A stretch of 64,000 nucleotides of DNA from Kitasatospora sp. GP82 (GCF_029892105.1 NZ_JARZAJ010000002.1:248001-312000); one strand, 5' to 3'. Positions 8,666-17,374 are shown, counted from the stretch's first letter. Made by a program: numbers and translations. The notes: a model not told the origin generated them from the letters alone.

Positions 8666-9172
8666 GTGGGCCTCGGCACCGTGCGGCGCTTCGCGGAGGG
8701 GGACTCGGTGGAGGAGCTCACCCATTTGCTGCATCTCGCATACGCCGATCACGCCGCCGCTGGGCGGGTGTTCTTTGCCTCGTACCAGTCCGCGCAGGAC
8801 ACGGCCTACCGCTTGGGCAAGGGTGAGTGCTGGGTGGCGTTCCAAGGGAACGCGATGGTGGCGACGGTGACGGTGGCGGCTCCTTTCGCAGCCCCGGAGG
8901 AGTACCCGGCTCCGGCGGGCGCGGGGTCGTTCTGGCAGCTGGCGGTGGAGCCGTCGCAGCAGGGCACCGGGCTGGGGCAACGGCTGCTGACACTCGCGGA
9001 GGAACGGATTGCCGCGTTGGGTTCTGGACAGGTGGTGATCGACACGTCGTCCCAGGCGAGCGAGCTGGTCGGCTGGTATCGCCGGCGTGGATACGTACCG
9101 GTGGGCACGTGGCGGTGGGACGTCACCAACTACGACAGCGTCGTCCTGGTGAAGGACCTGTCGGAGCGCTGA
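8516..9172 (+). CDS. GNAT-family N-acetyltransferase with transposase-derived N-terminus
   Basis: From about residue 51 (VGLGTVRRFAEGDSVEEL) the protein is a GCN5-related acetyltransferase. The acetyl-CoA loop is VEPSQQGTGLGQRLL with the Q/R-x-x-G-x-G/A pattern, followed by ELVGWYRRRGYVPVG. The first 50 residues resemble an IS256 transposase start and are probably an accidental extension. The native start may be GTG at 8666. The gene diverges from the GIY-YIG nuclease gene and converges on alaS with a strong shared terminator. The substrate is unknown; small-molecule detoxification next to a spare tRNA synthetase is a possible but unproven role. Confidence 0.85.
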   Translation: MPSSELVGPQDPEGRGRPAQAGLDVQLGRELMERAQAEGVSLVGNGGLLAVGLGTVRRFAEGDSVEELTHLLHLAYADHAAAGRVFFASYQSAQDTAYRLGKGECWVAFQGNAMVATVTVAAPFAAPEEYPAPAGAGSFWQLAVEPSQQGTGLGQRLLTLAEERIAALGSGQVVIDTSSQASELVGWYRRRGYVPVGTWRWDVTNYDSVVLVKDLSER

Positions 9173-9188
9173 TCGGGGCTGGCGGGAG

Positions 9189-9237
9189 GCATGCTGCGGG
9201 TGGCGGCCCCGCGTGGAAGCCGCCACCCGCAGCATGC
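9189..9237. terminator. Bidirectional terminator between GNAT gene and alaS
   Basis: A perfect 18-base inverted repeat (9189-9206 with 9220-9237) around a 13-base loop sits between the two convergent stop codons. Confidence 0.85.
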
Positions 9238-9253
9238 TCATCCGCGTGGGCGT

Positions 9254-11893
9254 CTACTGGTTGAGGGCGCGGGTCGCTTCCTGGATAGCGATGCTGAGGG
9301 CCTCGTCGAGGGCGTCGACGCGGCGGCCTCCGGCGTTGGCGACTGGTCCTTTGCCGCCTGTTCCGCCGCCTACGGCGCGGGCAGCGGCGGCGAGGATCTG
9401 GCTGGCCTCGGCTCCTTCGCTGAGGAGACGGGGCGTGATGGCGGCGACGAGCAGGGCTTTGTCGTCGTGTTCGGTCCCAAGGATGACCACGGCGCGGTCG
9501 TTGCGGAGGCGGTCGGCTGTGGCGGCGGCGAGGACGCGGAGGTCATCCGCGCCCAGCCCCGTGACCCGCTGCGAGACGATCCGGCCCCCGGGTACCTGGC
9601 GGGAGCCCGCGGCGAGTTGCCCGGCCTGGGCCCGTAGATCGGCCTCGCGCAGGCGGACGAGTTCCCGCTGGGTGGTGACCAGGGCGTCGAGGCGCTTGTG
9701 CAGGGCCTCGGGGGCATCCTTCGGGCGTGTGCCGAGGAGTGTGGAGACTTCTTCGAGCAGCCGGCGCTCGGAGTCGTGGTGGCGGAGGGTGCCGTGGCCG
9801 GTGAGGGCTTCGATGCGGCGGTGGTTGTTGCCGACCGAGGACTCGCTGAGCAGGCGGAAGGCTCCGACCTGGGAGCCGTGGCCGACGTGGGTTCCGCCGC
9901 ACAGTTCGCGGGAGAAGTCGCCGATGTCGACGATGCGCACGGTGTCGCCGTACTTCTCGCCGAACAGGGCGATGGCTCCGGCGGCCTCGGCTTCGACACG
10001 GTCGGCGTGCCAGGCTCGGACCGCAGGGTCGTCGAGGACGTGGCCGTTGACGGCGGCTTCGATCTCGGCGAGCTGGTCGGTGGTGACAGCGGAGAAGTGG
10101 GCGAAGTCGAAGCGGAGCCGGTCGGGTTCGACGAGGGAACCCTGCTGGCGGGCGTGATCGCCAAGGGTGGCGCGGACGACGGCGTGCAGGATGTGGGTAG
10201 CGGAGTGGGAGCGCATGAGGCCCTTGCGTCGATCGGCGTCGACAGTGGCTTCGCCGCTCGCTCCGGTGCGGATCTCACCAACGAGCACGCGGGCCCTGTG
10301 GGCGCGGAAGCCTTCCAGGCCGTATCGGGTGTCGGTGATCCGAAGCAAGGCGCCGTCGTTGGTGCGCAGGGTGCCGGTGTCGCCGATCTGGCCGCCGGCT
10401 TCGGCGTAGAACGGGGAGCGGTCGAGGACGAGTTCGACATCGGCGCCTTCGGGGGCGGTGGTGGTGACGCCGCCGTCGAAGATCAGGCCCAGGACGGTGA
10501 CCTCTGCCGTGAGGTGGTCGTAGCCGAGGAAGTCGGTGCGGGGCAGGTGGGCGGACAGCTCGCGGTAGGTGTCCTGCTTGCGCAGGGCTTCGGTGGTCTT
10601 GGCCTTACCGCCGGCCTTGGCGCGCTTCTTCTGCTCGCCCAGCAGGGTGGCGAAGCGGTCTTCGTCGACTGTCAGCCCGGCGTCGTGGGCTGCCTCGACG
10701 GTCAGTTCCAAGGGGAAGCCGAAGGTGTCGGCCAGTTCGAAGGCGGTCTCGCCGGGCAGCGCGGTGGACCGGCTTTCACGGGTACGGGTGATCGCGGCGT
10801 TCAGCAGCCGGGTGCCCTGCGCGAGGGTACGGGTGAACGACTCCTCCTCGGCGGTGACGACCTGCTCGATGAGGGCGGCTTGGTCGGAGAGTTCGGTCCA
10901 GACGTCGCTGAGGTTGGCAATCACGCTGCTGGTGATCAGCGCCAGGACGTCCTGGTCGATGCCGAGCAGTCGGGCGTGGCGGACCGCACGGCGCATGAGG
11001 CGTCGCAGGATGTAGCCGCGTCCGTCCTTGGCGGGCAGGACGCCGTCGGCGATGAGGAAGGCGATGGAGCGGGCGTGCTCGGTGACGACCTGGAAGGAGA
11101 CCTTCTCCTCGCCGCTGCCGGGGTAGTCGCGGCCCGCGAGTTCCTGGACCGTCTTGAGGGTCGGCAGGAGCAGGTCGGTCGTGCAGACGTTCTCGACGCC
11201 CTGGAGGATGGCGGCGAGGCGGTCGAGACCGAGGCCGGTGTCGATGCTCGGCTGGGCGAGGTCGCCGAGGATCGGGAAGTTGCCCTTCTTGTCGCCTTCG
11301 CCGCGCTGCGACTGCATGAAGACGAGGTTCCAGATCTCCATGAAGCGCTCGCCGTCGACGGCGGGGCCGCCTTCGGGGCCGAAGGCAGGGCCTCGGTCGT
11401 AGTGGAGCTCGGAGGAGGGTCCGCAGGGGCCGGGGACGCCCATGGACCAGAAGTTGTCGTCCATGCCCAGGCGTTGGATGCGCTCGACGGGGACACCGAT
11501 CTTGCGCCAGAGCCGCTCCGCCTCGTCGTCATCCTCGTAGACGGTGACCCAGAGTCGGTCCTTCTCCAAGTTGTAGCCCTGGGCGTAGGCGATGGCGTCG
11601 GCCTTGAAGTAGTCGCCGAAGGAGAAGTTGCCGAGCATCTCGAAGAAGGTCGCGTGCCGGTTGGTGCGGCCGACGTTGTCGATGTCGGAGGTACGGGCGC
11701 ACTTCTGGATACTGCTGGCGCGGGGGAACTCCGGGGTGACCTCGCCCAGGAAGTAGGGCTTGAACTGGTTCATACCGGCGTTGGTCAGCAGCAGGGTCGG
11801 ATCGGAGGGGATCAGCGGACTGGACGGGACCTGGCGGTGCCCGCGGGAGGCGAAGTAGTCCAGGAAGGTGGAGCGGATCTGCGTCGAGCGCAT
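9254..11893 (-). CDS. alaS: Alanyl-tRNA synthetase, probably a second copy
   Basis: The 879-residue product has the whole AlaRS layout: class II catalytic domain with NRHATFFEMLGNFSFGDYFK and motif 3 IDTGLGLDRLA, the editing domain with zinc ligands HSATH and CGGTH, and a C-Ala domain with GGGTGGKGPVANAGG. It charges tRNA-Ala with alanine and hydrolyses misacylated Ser/Gly. The gene stands alone in accessory DNA. From memory, the housekeeping streptomycete alaS lies elsewhere in an rpsD-associated block, so this is likely an additional, perhaps inhibitor-resistant, isozyme; that is inference. The ATG at 11893 gives the canonical start but has only a weak ribosome site. Confidence 0.95.
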   Translation of the reverse strand: MRSTQIRSTFLDYFASRGHRQVPSSPLIPSDPTLLLTNAGMNQFKPYFLGEVTPEFPRASSIQKCARTSDIDNVGRTNRHATFFEMLGNFSFGDYFKADAIAYAQGYNLEKDRLWVTVYEDDDEAERLWRKIGVPVERIQRLGMDDNFWSMGVPGPCGPSSELHYDRGPAFGPEGGPAVDGERFMEIWNLVFMQSQRGEGDKKGNFPILGDLAQPSIDTGLGLDRLAAILQGVENVCTTDLLLPTLKTVQELAGRDYPGSGEEKVSFQVVTEHARSIAFLIADGVLPAKDGRGYILRRLMRRAVRHARLLGIDQDVLALITSSVIANLSDVWTELSDQAALIEQVVTAEEESFTRTLAQGTRLLNAAITRTRESRSTALPGETAFELADTFGFPLELTVEAAHDAGLTVDEDRFATLLGEQKKRAKAGGKAKTTEALRKQDTYRELSAHLPRTDFLGYDHLTAEVTVLGLIFDGGVTTTAPEGADVELVLDRSPFYAEAGGQIGDTGTLRTNDGALLRITDTRYGLEGFRAHRARVLVGEIRTGASGEATVDADRRKGLMRSHSATHILHAVVRATLGDHARQQGSLVEPDRLRFDFAHFSAVTTDQLAEIEAAVNGHVLDDPAVRAWHADRVEAEAAGAIALFGEKYGDTVRIVDIGDFSRELCGGTHVGHGSQVGAFRLLSESSVGNNHRRIEALTGHGTLRHHDSERRLLEEVSTLLGTRPKDAPEALHKRLDALVTTQRELVRLREADLRAQAGQLAAGSRQVPGGRIVSQRVTGLGADDLRVLAAATADRLRNDRAVVILGTEHDDKALLVAAITPRLLSEGAEASQILAAAARAVGGGTGGKGPVANAGGRRVDALDEALSIAIQEATRALNQ

Positions 11894-12379
11894 GGCGGTA
11901 TGGCCTCACGGAAGAGTCGTGGAGGGTAGGGGGAGATCACACGCCGAGCCGGGCCGAGAACAGGGACTGAGAGGTTCTCAGTTCTCCAGCTCGACGCAGA
12001 TAGCTCGCGCCCCCACGGTGTAGACCATGACTCCAGATCCGTTGCTCACTGGGTGGTGCAGCCAGCACTGACAGAACGGTGTGCTGTGGCCGCACCACCA
12101 AGATAGCGGGTCCGACGTCAAGATCGCTGACTTCTTCCTGCTGCCACATGCCCACCAGAACGAACAGTGCGGCGGTCACGTCCATCGAGAATGGGAGGAC
12201 GACGTCAGCGCCGGACTGGGCGCGCGGTAGGGCGGCGATGACAAGGAACGCGAGCCCCCGGATTCGGCTCGCGCGAGCTGGCCAGGAGTCCGTCCTACCG
12301 CCAGTCGAGGACGAGCAGGCTGCGGGCAAAGATGCATGATGTTGCCCTGGCAACCGCAGGCTGTACGGCCGACCACCTG
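11894..12379. other. 486-base gap between alaS and the HNH nuclease gene
   Basis: This holds the alaS upstream region. On the minus strand about 12280-12100 encodes a hydrophobic stretch (RGLAFLVIAALP, then VTAALFVLVGMWQQEE) in an open frame, which could be a small membrane protein or a decayed gene, but there is no convincing start or known family. Confidence 0.35.
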
Positions 12380-13312
12380 TCACCCAGTCAGCACAAGCTG
12401 CCCTGCCGGCGTACGGGGTGCACCATGGAAGACCTGTCGGGCATGCCACTCGCGATGCCGCCCGGAAACGGATGGAAGGCCCACCTGCGGACCGAGGACC
12501 AGCCGCCCCGCCAGCCCAAGCACGTGCTGCCTGCTCGCCTCGCTGCGGCCGACGAACCGCTGCGAGACAAGAATGCGATGCCCCTCGCCCAGGCCCAGGA
12601 CGCCCTTGTCGAAGAGTTTGTGGTGCAACGAGCACAGGCACAGGCCGTTGTCGACCTCGTCCGGACCGTCGTATGACCACCAGCGCACATGCGCGGCCTC
12701 CAGCCCGACGCTGCTCGCGCCGAGCATCCCGTCGTAGCCGCAGAAGGCGCACTGGAACTCATAGGCCGTCAGGACGAGTTCACGCATCCGCCGATCCCGC
12801 TGCCGTCGCGCAGCGGTCTCCGCACCACCCGGCAGGCCGGCCACGGGCCCGGTCTCGGCCAGCTCCAGGTCGAGGCCGACGGCCTCGCACAGATCGGTGT
12901 GCAGTGACGGCGGGAAATGGATGTCCAGCAGCAGTCTGGCCAGCCGCCCCAGTAGCGAAGGCTCCGCGGCGAGCGCTGTCCGCAACTCCGGCACGAGCCT
13001 GCCGGTAGCGCCGCTGGAACGGAGAGCCCGGACCCCACTCCCCGGGCTTCCCTGCCCACGATCGGTCCTGACCTCCCACACGCCGTCACTGACCAAATGA
13101 TGGAAGGGGTACGCGGGGGTCGTCGGGTTCGGCGGCCCGTACTCGACCAGCAGCCGCTTTAGCTCCTCCTCGACCACGCTGTAGCGCAGTTCACCATCAG
13201 CATCCTGCTGGAAGCTGCCGAGCGCGTACAGCAGCAACAACGGCTTGTGCGGTGCGCGGACCTCGTTGTTCGTCCACTGTCGCAGCTTCGCCACCCGATC
13301 GAGCCAGTCCAT
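12380..13312 (-). CDS. SBD-HNH endonuclease, phosphorothioate-DNA-dependent type IV restriction type
   Basis: The 310-residue protein starts MDWLDRVAKLRQW. The N-terminal half has the conserved RAPHKPLLLLYAL and PAYPFHHLVSDGVWEV blocks of sulfur-binding domains, which recognise phosphorothioated DNA through a hydrophobic pocket. The C-terminal third is an HNH nuclease: paired cysteines CAFC, EAAHVRWW, then NGLCLCSLHHKLFD with the catalytic histidines. Enzymes with this layout cut DNA carrying a foreign phosphorothioate mark. ATG 13312 is chosen because family members begin at this point. It stands alone; no dnd modification genes are visible in this window, as expected for a type IV enzyme. 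The true modified target is inferred from the family. Confidence 0.85.
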   Translation of the reverse strand: MDWLDRVAKLRQWTNNEVRAPHKPLLLLYALGSFQQDADGELRYSVVEEELKRLLVEYGPPNPTTPAYPFHHLVSDGVWEVRTDRGQGSPGSGVRALRSSGATGRLVPELRTALAAEPSLLGRLARLLLDIHFPPSLHTDLCEAVGLDLELAETGPVAGLPGGAETAARRQRDRRMRELVLTAYEFQCAFCGYDGMLGASSVGLEAAHVRWWSYDGPDEVDNGLCLCSLHHKLFDKGVLGLGEGHRILVSQRFVGRSEASRQHVLGLAGRLVLGPQVGLPSVSGRHREWHARQVFHGAPRTPAGQLVLTG

Positions 13313-13367
13313 GGCCGCCAGCGTAGTTCGTGGCACCGACGTCAACTCCGTTGCGGTGCTTGGCGTC

Positions 13368-13752
13368 TCAGCCTAGGTACGGGTACGTGCCAGCGAGGCA
13401 GTCGCCGACCTGCTGGCGCATGCTGGGGGTGGATGTCGTACTGGTCGAGGTCCGCAGGCTGGATCCAGCGGACGCCGTCGGCGTAGGCGACCATGTGGTG
13501 CGGGTTGGCGTAGACACTCAGAAAGCCGGTGACCTCGGCGATAACACCGATCTCCTCCAGGCAATCGCGCACCGCACACTGGGCGGCTGTCTCGCCGATG
13601 TCCCGAGCTCCACCAGGCAGGGCCCACTGCCCGGTGGAGCAGCGGCGCTGGAGCAGGATGGCGCCGTTATCGTCGACAACGAGCAGGTTGCTCGCAGGTA
13701 TGAGTGGTCCGAACTTGGCCGGTTCAAACTCGCAGACACGTGTCCGGGCCAA
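13368..13752 (-). pseudogene. NUDIX hydrolase, frameshifted and internally deleted (copy 1)
   Basis: From the probable TTG start at 13752 the frame encodes a NUDIX fold with a box GGARDIGETAAQCAVRDCLE, in which the usual catalytic RE is RD. Compared with copy 2 at 14385-14682, about 25 residues are missing between AYADG and VRWIQ. The C-terminus is thrown out of frame by one extra base in a G run (five G at 13425-13429, four in copy 2); in the restored frame it reads IHPSMRQQVGDCL and ends at 13368. As written, the frame runs on past 13368 to a stop at 13342. The gene is probably broken. It diverges from the NUDIX gene at 13809. Confidence 0.65.
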
Positions 13753-13808
13753 GGAGCGTTGTGATCAACTAGGGCCGTTGCTGCTCTCACACCGGGATGT
13801 GGACGCTG

Positions 13809-14363
13809 ATGAGCGATCAGGCGGGCGAGCTCGAGCCATGGCGGATCCACGGAGATCGAGTGGTGTACGACAACCCCTGGGTGAAGCTCGCCCTGGTGGA
13901 TGTCGAGCCGCCAGGAGTTCCGCGGTTCGAGCATCATGTGGTCAGGCTGAAGCGGGTGGCCATTGCGGCGGTCATGGACTCCGAGGACCGTGTGCTGATG
14001 CTGTGGCGATACCGCTTCGTGCCGAACTCCTGGGGCTGGGAGCTTCCGGGCGGCATCGTCGATCCCGGGGAGGACGGCCGGCAGGCGGCGCTGCGTGAGG
14101 TGGAGGAGGAGACCGGCTGGCGTCCGGACGGCCTTGACCACGTGGTGACGTTCCAGCCGATGGTCGGGATGGTGGACTCCCCCCACGAGGTCTTCGTCGG
14201 CGAGGGAGCGACCTTGGTGGGCGAGCCCGAGGAGGGCGAGGAGGCCGGACTCATCTCGTGGGTGCCGCTGGCCGATGTTCCGGCGCTCATGGCGGAGGGG
14301 AAGCTGATGGGCTCCGGCACCCTGGTGGCGCTCCTTCACATCCTGGCTGCCCGAAAGCGGTAG
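13809..14363 (+). CDS. NUDIX hydrolase, ADP-ribose pyrophosphatase-like (copy 1)
   Basis: The 184-residue protein has an intact NUDIX box from 14050 on: GGIVDPGEDGRQAALRE followed by VEEETGW, with the G-x5-E-x7-RE-x2-EE-x-G pattern that binds Mg2+ and cleaves nucleoside diphosphate derivatives. The preceding block FEHHVVRLKRVAIAAVMD and the trailing EAGLISWVPLADVP match ADP-ribose/ADP-sugar pyrophosphatases. Start ATG 13809 (MSDQAGELEPW) is preferred to 13797 because the paralogue at 14853 starts at a matching place. It is one half of a duplicated divergent gene pair. The substrate is inferred only at family level. Confidence 0.88.
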   Translation: MSDQAGELEPWRIHGDRVVYDNPWVKLALVDVEPPGVPRFEHHVVRLKRVAIAAVMDSEDRVLMLWRYRFVPNSWGWELPGGIVDPGEDGRQAALREVEEETGWRPDGLDHVVTFQPMVGMVDSPHEVFVGEGATLVGEPEEGEEAGLISWVPLADVPALMAEGKLMGSGTLVALLHILAARKR

Positions 14364-14384
14364 GTCGCCTTCGGGCCAGACCCC

Positions 14385-14682
14385 CGGCGACAGCTGGCGC
14401 ATGCTGGGGTGGATGACGTATCGGTCGAGATCGGCGCTGGATCCAGCGGACGCCGCCTGCCTCGTCGTTGATCGTAGGCTCACCGCCCAGGGGGCGGCCG
14501 ATGTAGGCGTTCTCGTACTACTGGCGGATCTCGCCATCGGTGTAGGCGGTGATGCGGTTGGGGTTGGTGTAGACACCCAGGAAGCCGGTCACCTCGGCGA
14601 TGACGCCGGCCTCGTCGAAGAACAGCACACCAGATGCGGTGCGGGGCTGGGCCACCGCCTCGTGACCTTGGGAGTCAGTCAT
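14385..14682 (-). pseudogene. Decayed NUDIX gene (copy 2)
   Basis: Starting at ATG 14682 the minus strand reads MTDSQGHEAVAQPRTASGVL then FFDEAG, a typical NUDIX N-terminus, but jumps directly to VIAEVTGFLGVYTNPNRITA, losing the NUDIX box. An in-frame TAG follows (near 14520), then YENAYIGRPLGGEP and VRWIQ, and finally a frame change to ADLDRYVIHPSMRQ. So it carries a deletion, a nonsense codon and a frameshift. The C-terminal part matches copy 1 at 13368-13752. Confidence 0.75.
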
Positions 14683-14852
14683 GATCCGGGCCTCGCCGAC
14701 GCCCCCAGCCGAATCTGCGGGCAGGCGCCTACGGCTGCGGGCGCAACAGACTTGAATCCGTATTCGTCACCTTGACGCAAATTCGCCGGAACAGGCTGGC
14801 CGCGCCGCTTGGGTCTGACATGCTGAAGGTCCATCGAGAGGGGCCTCAAACG

Positions 14853-15386
14853 ATGCAGTGGAAGATCCATGGGGAACGTCCCATCTACGAGAACCCATGG
14901 GTGAACCTGTGGTTGGTCGACGTCGAGCAGCCCGACGGGCACCGCTGGGAACACCACGTGCTCAAGTTGCGGCACCTGGCCGTGGCTGCGGTGGTGAACG
15001 ACCAGAAGCAGGTGCTGATGATGTGGCGGCACCGCTTCATCACCGACTCGTGGGCCTGGGAGCTTCCCATGGGCCTGATCGAAGCTGACGAGACCCCCGC
15101 GGAGGCTGCCGCCCGCGAGGTGTTGGAGGAGACAGGCTGGAAGACCGGTGAGGTCAAGCCGCTCATCTACGCGCAGCCTGCGAACGGGATCACCGACTCG
15201 GAACACTTCGTCTTCCGGGCCGACGCCGTCGAGTACGCCGGACCACCAACCGAACGGAACGAGTCGGACCGCGTTGAGTGGATCCCGCTCACCGAGCTGC
15301 GCGGCATGATCGACCGCCGCGAGATCGTCAGCAGTGGCTCCCTGGTCGGTGTGCTGTACCTGCTGCTCGATGAGGCCGGCCTGTAG
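14853..15386 (+). CDS. NUDIX hydrolase, ADP-ribose pyrophosphatase-like (copy 2)
   Basis: The 177-residue paralogue of the 13809 gene starts MQWKIHGERPIYENPWVN, which aligns with WRIHGDRVVYDNPWVK of copy 1. Its NUDIX box is GLIEADETPAEAAAREVLEE then TGW, keeping the metal-binding RE and EE. A GAGAGGGG ribosome site lies about 10 bases before ATG 14853. The two proteins agree through the core but differ at many positions, so the duplication is not recent. Its stop abuts, with no spacer, the stop of the convergent XRE-TPR regulator gene. Confidence 0.88.
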   Translation: MQWKIHGERPIYENPWVNLWLVDVEQPDGHRWEHHVLKLRHLAVAAVVNDQKQVLMMWRHRFITDSWAWELPMGLIEADETPAEAAAREVLEETGWKTGEVKPLIYAQPANGITDSEHFVFRADAVEYAGPPTERNESDRVEWIPLTELRGMIDRREIVSSGSLVGVLYLLLDEAGL

Positions 15387-16697
15387 TCAGATGCTCATGT
15401 CCCGGATGCGTACCGACAACTCGGCGGCCGGCCGGGTGGTGCGGTAGGGCACCAGCAGCTGACGGAACTCCTGGAGGTGCGCGAGCACTCTGGGGGACGC
15501 CACCTCGGCTGCCAGGTCGAGGGCCCTCCCGGCCGTGGCGCACGCCAACTCCATCTCTCGACGTTGGAGTTGGGTGCGCGCGAGCCAGAAGGAATGGAAC
15601 GCGCGCCCCCGAAGGTTCGCCGCCGCCTCGCTGCGCAGGGCCTCTTCGATGAGCGGTTCGGCCGCAGACGCGTCGCCGAGCTGGCCCAGCGCGATGCCGG
15701 TGTCGACGGTGAGCTTCGTCCGATCGAAGTACTGGACCCACGCCGGGCTGTCATCGGCGGGGTCGATCCGTTCGAAGTACCGATGCGCGTCCGCGATGGC
15801 TCGGCGGGTGGACTCCTGGTCCTGCGCGCTGGCATGGCCGAAGGCTTCCCGCATGGACAGCATCGCCATCAGCCTCGGCGTGCCGGCGTCGAACCGAGCG
15901 CTGTCCTGCGCGGCCCGGGCCAAGGTGATCGCGTCGCGGGCCTTGTCCTCGTAGGTGGCCTGGAGGCTGAGGCAGGAGAGCACGTTGGCGACGAACGGCC
16001 GGTCGTCGATCTCGCGCGCCAGGCGCAGAGCATCGGTGAAGTAGGTCCGAGCCGTGCTGTACTCCCGGGCGTCGAAGTACGTCCACCCCGTGAGGCGTGC
16101 GAGTTCGGCCGCGATGCCGTGGAGACTGCGCTGGTGGTTCGGATCGGCCGTGTCGCGCAGAATGCCCATGACGTATCGCAGTTGGCCCATCACGGCCGGC
16201 CGAAGTGCTTCGCCGCCGTGCTCGTCGTCGCGTCGCCAGTAGTCCTCGATGGATGCCTGGAGGGACCTGAGAACCGTCGGCGTGGCCTTGGCGCCGGCCG
16301 CGATGGCGAGGATGTCGTCCAGCTCGCGATTCGGCAGCACCGAATCCCCGGTTGAGGTGACCTGGTGGCTCATCGGCCGCGTGGTGTCTCGGGAAGTGGC
16401 CGACAGACGCTCCCACGCTCGGGGAGCAAGGCCGACCATGTGGCCGGGGATGCGGAGGCCGTCCGCGATGCGCTCGATGACGGCCATGTTGGTGATCGTC
16501 CGACTGCCCGCGATGACTTCACCCACTCGACTGGGCGTCAGCTCGCAGACCCTGGCGATGCGGGACGGATGGAAGCCACCCTTGGCCTTCGCCAACCCGA
16601 AGATGACCGCGAAGTCCCGCACCTTGCAGGCGGCGACCATCTCGGGGTCCGCCAGCAGGCGACTCGGCAGCCCCGACGAAGGCGTGGATTCGGTCAT
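15387..16697 (-). CDS. XRE-family regulator with TPR-like C-terminal domain
   Basis: The 436-residue protein starts MTESTPSSGLP after a GGGGGT ribosome site. An N-terminal helix-turn-helix at about 25-80 (FHPSRIARVCELTPSRVGEV) is followed by a long alpha-helical, alanine-rich region with tetratricopeptide-type repeats (FDAREYSTARTYFTDALRLA, SEAAANLRGRAFHSFWLA). This large streptomycete family often pairs with small anti-sigma-like ATPases, as here, where it diverges from the ATP-binding protein gene. The TPR part probably senses a peptide or protein. Likely target, by position, is the peptide operon at 17510, which is an inference. Confidence 0.85.
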   Translation of the reverse strand: MTESTPSSGLPSRLLADPEMVAACKVRDFAVIFGLAKAKGGFHPSRIARVCELTPSRVGEVIAGSRTITNMAVIERIADGLRIPGHMVGLAPRAWERLSATSRDTTRPMSHQVTSTGDSVLPNRELDDILAIAAGAKATPTVLRSLQASIEDYWRRDDEHGGEALRPAVMGQLRYVMGILRDTADPNHQRSLHGIAAELARLTGWTYFDAREYSTARTYFTDALRLAREIDDRPFVANVLSCLSLQATYEDKARDAITLARAAQDSARFDAGTPRLMAMLSMREAFGHASAQDQESTRRAIADAHRYFERIDPADDSPAWVQYFDRTKLTVDTGIALGQLGDASAAEPLIEEALRSEAAANLRGRAFHSFWLARTQLQRREMELACATAGRALDLAAEVASPRVLAHLQEFRQLLVPYRTTRPAAELSVRIRDMSI

Positions 16698-16875
16698 GTC
16701 CGGCACCCCCAGCACCGGGAAGATCATCACTCGGTGTCACGTGGCATAACTGACCGCGAGTCTACCCATGGTGGGTACACACCTGGCCCTTATTCCGGAA
16801 CCGCCCGCCCGGCAATCCTGGGGTTCCTCCGAGAGCAAGCCGGAGGAACCCCGACTGAGAGGGCGGTCCGTGCTG

Positions 16876-17364
16876 ATGAGCCCGACGAACAACGCCGAGC
16901 TGCCGGCACCACAGACGTGGGAGGTTGAGCCGGAGCTGACGGCCGTCCCGTCAACCCGCCGCCTGATCAAGGGGATTGCCCAGCACTGGAGCGTCCCGTT
17001 GTCCGATGCCGCGCTGCGGGACGTCGAGCTCTGCGCCAGCGAGGTGCTCACCAACGCGGTCGAGCACACCCGCGCCCGGTTCCGGGTCACCGTGCGGTGG
17101 ACCGGCGATCGTCTGCGCGTCGAGGTCGCGGACAACAGCCTCTGTACGCCCGACCCCGGCAGCGCTGAGGACACGATCACGGGCGGACGTGGTCTCGTCC
17201 TGGTCGACGGGCTCGCCCACTCCTGGGGCTGGTATCCCGAGGGCGCCGGCAAGGTCGTGTGGTTCGAGTGCGCCGCTGACCAACTGGTGACCGGAGACAG
17301 ACGGCTCGCCGTCCTTGTCCACGCCACGCAGGCCCAGACAGCTTGCCTGCCGCAGTCAGCCTGA
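16876..17364 (+). CDS. Anti-sigma-factor-like ATP-binding protein (HATPase_c_2)
   Basis: The 162-residue GHKL-fold protein resembles RsbW/SpoIIAB-type kinases. It shows an N-box ELCASEVLTNAVEHT, a G1 box VEVADNS and a G2 box TGGRGLVLVDGLAHSWGW. There is no phospho-acceptor histidine domain. ATG 16876 (MSPTNNAELP) fits the family better than the upstream in-frame ATG at 16768. These proteins typically bind or phosphorylate a partner regulator; divergence from the XRE-TPR gene suggests the pair works together. A perfect terminator follows its stop, so it is not co-transcribed with the peptide operon. Confidence 0.85.
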   Translation: MSPTNNAELPAPQTWEVEPELTAVPSTRRLIKGIAQHWSVPLSDAALRDVELCASEVLTNAVEHTRARFRVTVRWTGDRLRVEVADNSLCTPDPGSAEDTITGGRGLVLVDGLAHSWGWYPEGAGKVVWFECAADQLVTGDRRLAVLVHATQAQTACLPQSA

Positions 17365-17374
17365 CCCTCTCAGT

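Noticed and set aside
9698..11929. A 743-codon plus-strand frame opposite alaS
   Set aside because: It is a shadow of alaS; Gly/Val/Asp-rich composition without motifs.
11937..12752. A 271-codon minus-strand frame overlapping the HNH gene
   Set aside because: Most of it is an off-frame reading of the HNH gene; only the 12100-12280 hydrophobic part is noted as a possible remnant.
13518..14576. A 352-codon minus-strand frame joining parts of both decayed NUDIX copies
   Set aside because: It runs antisense through the intact NUDIX gene at 13809-14363; only its first part matches the pseudogene C-terminus.
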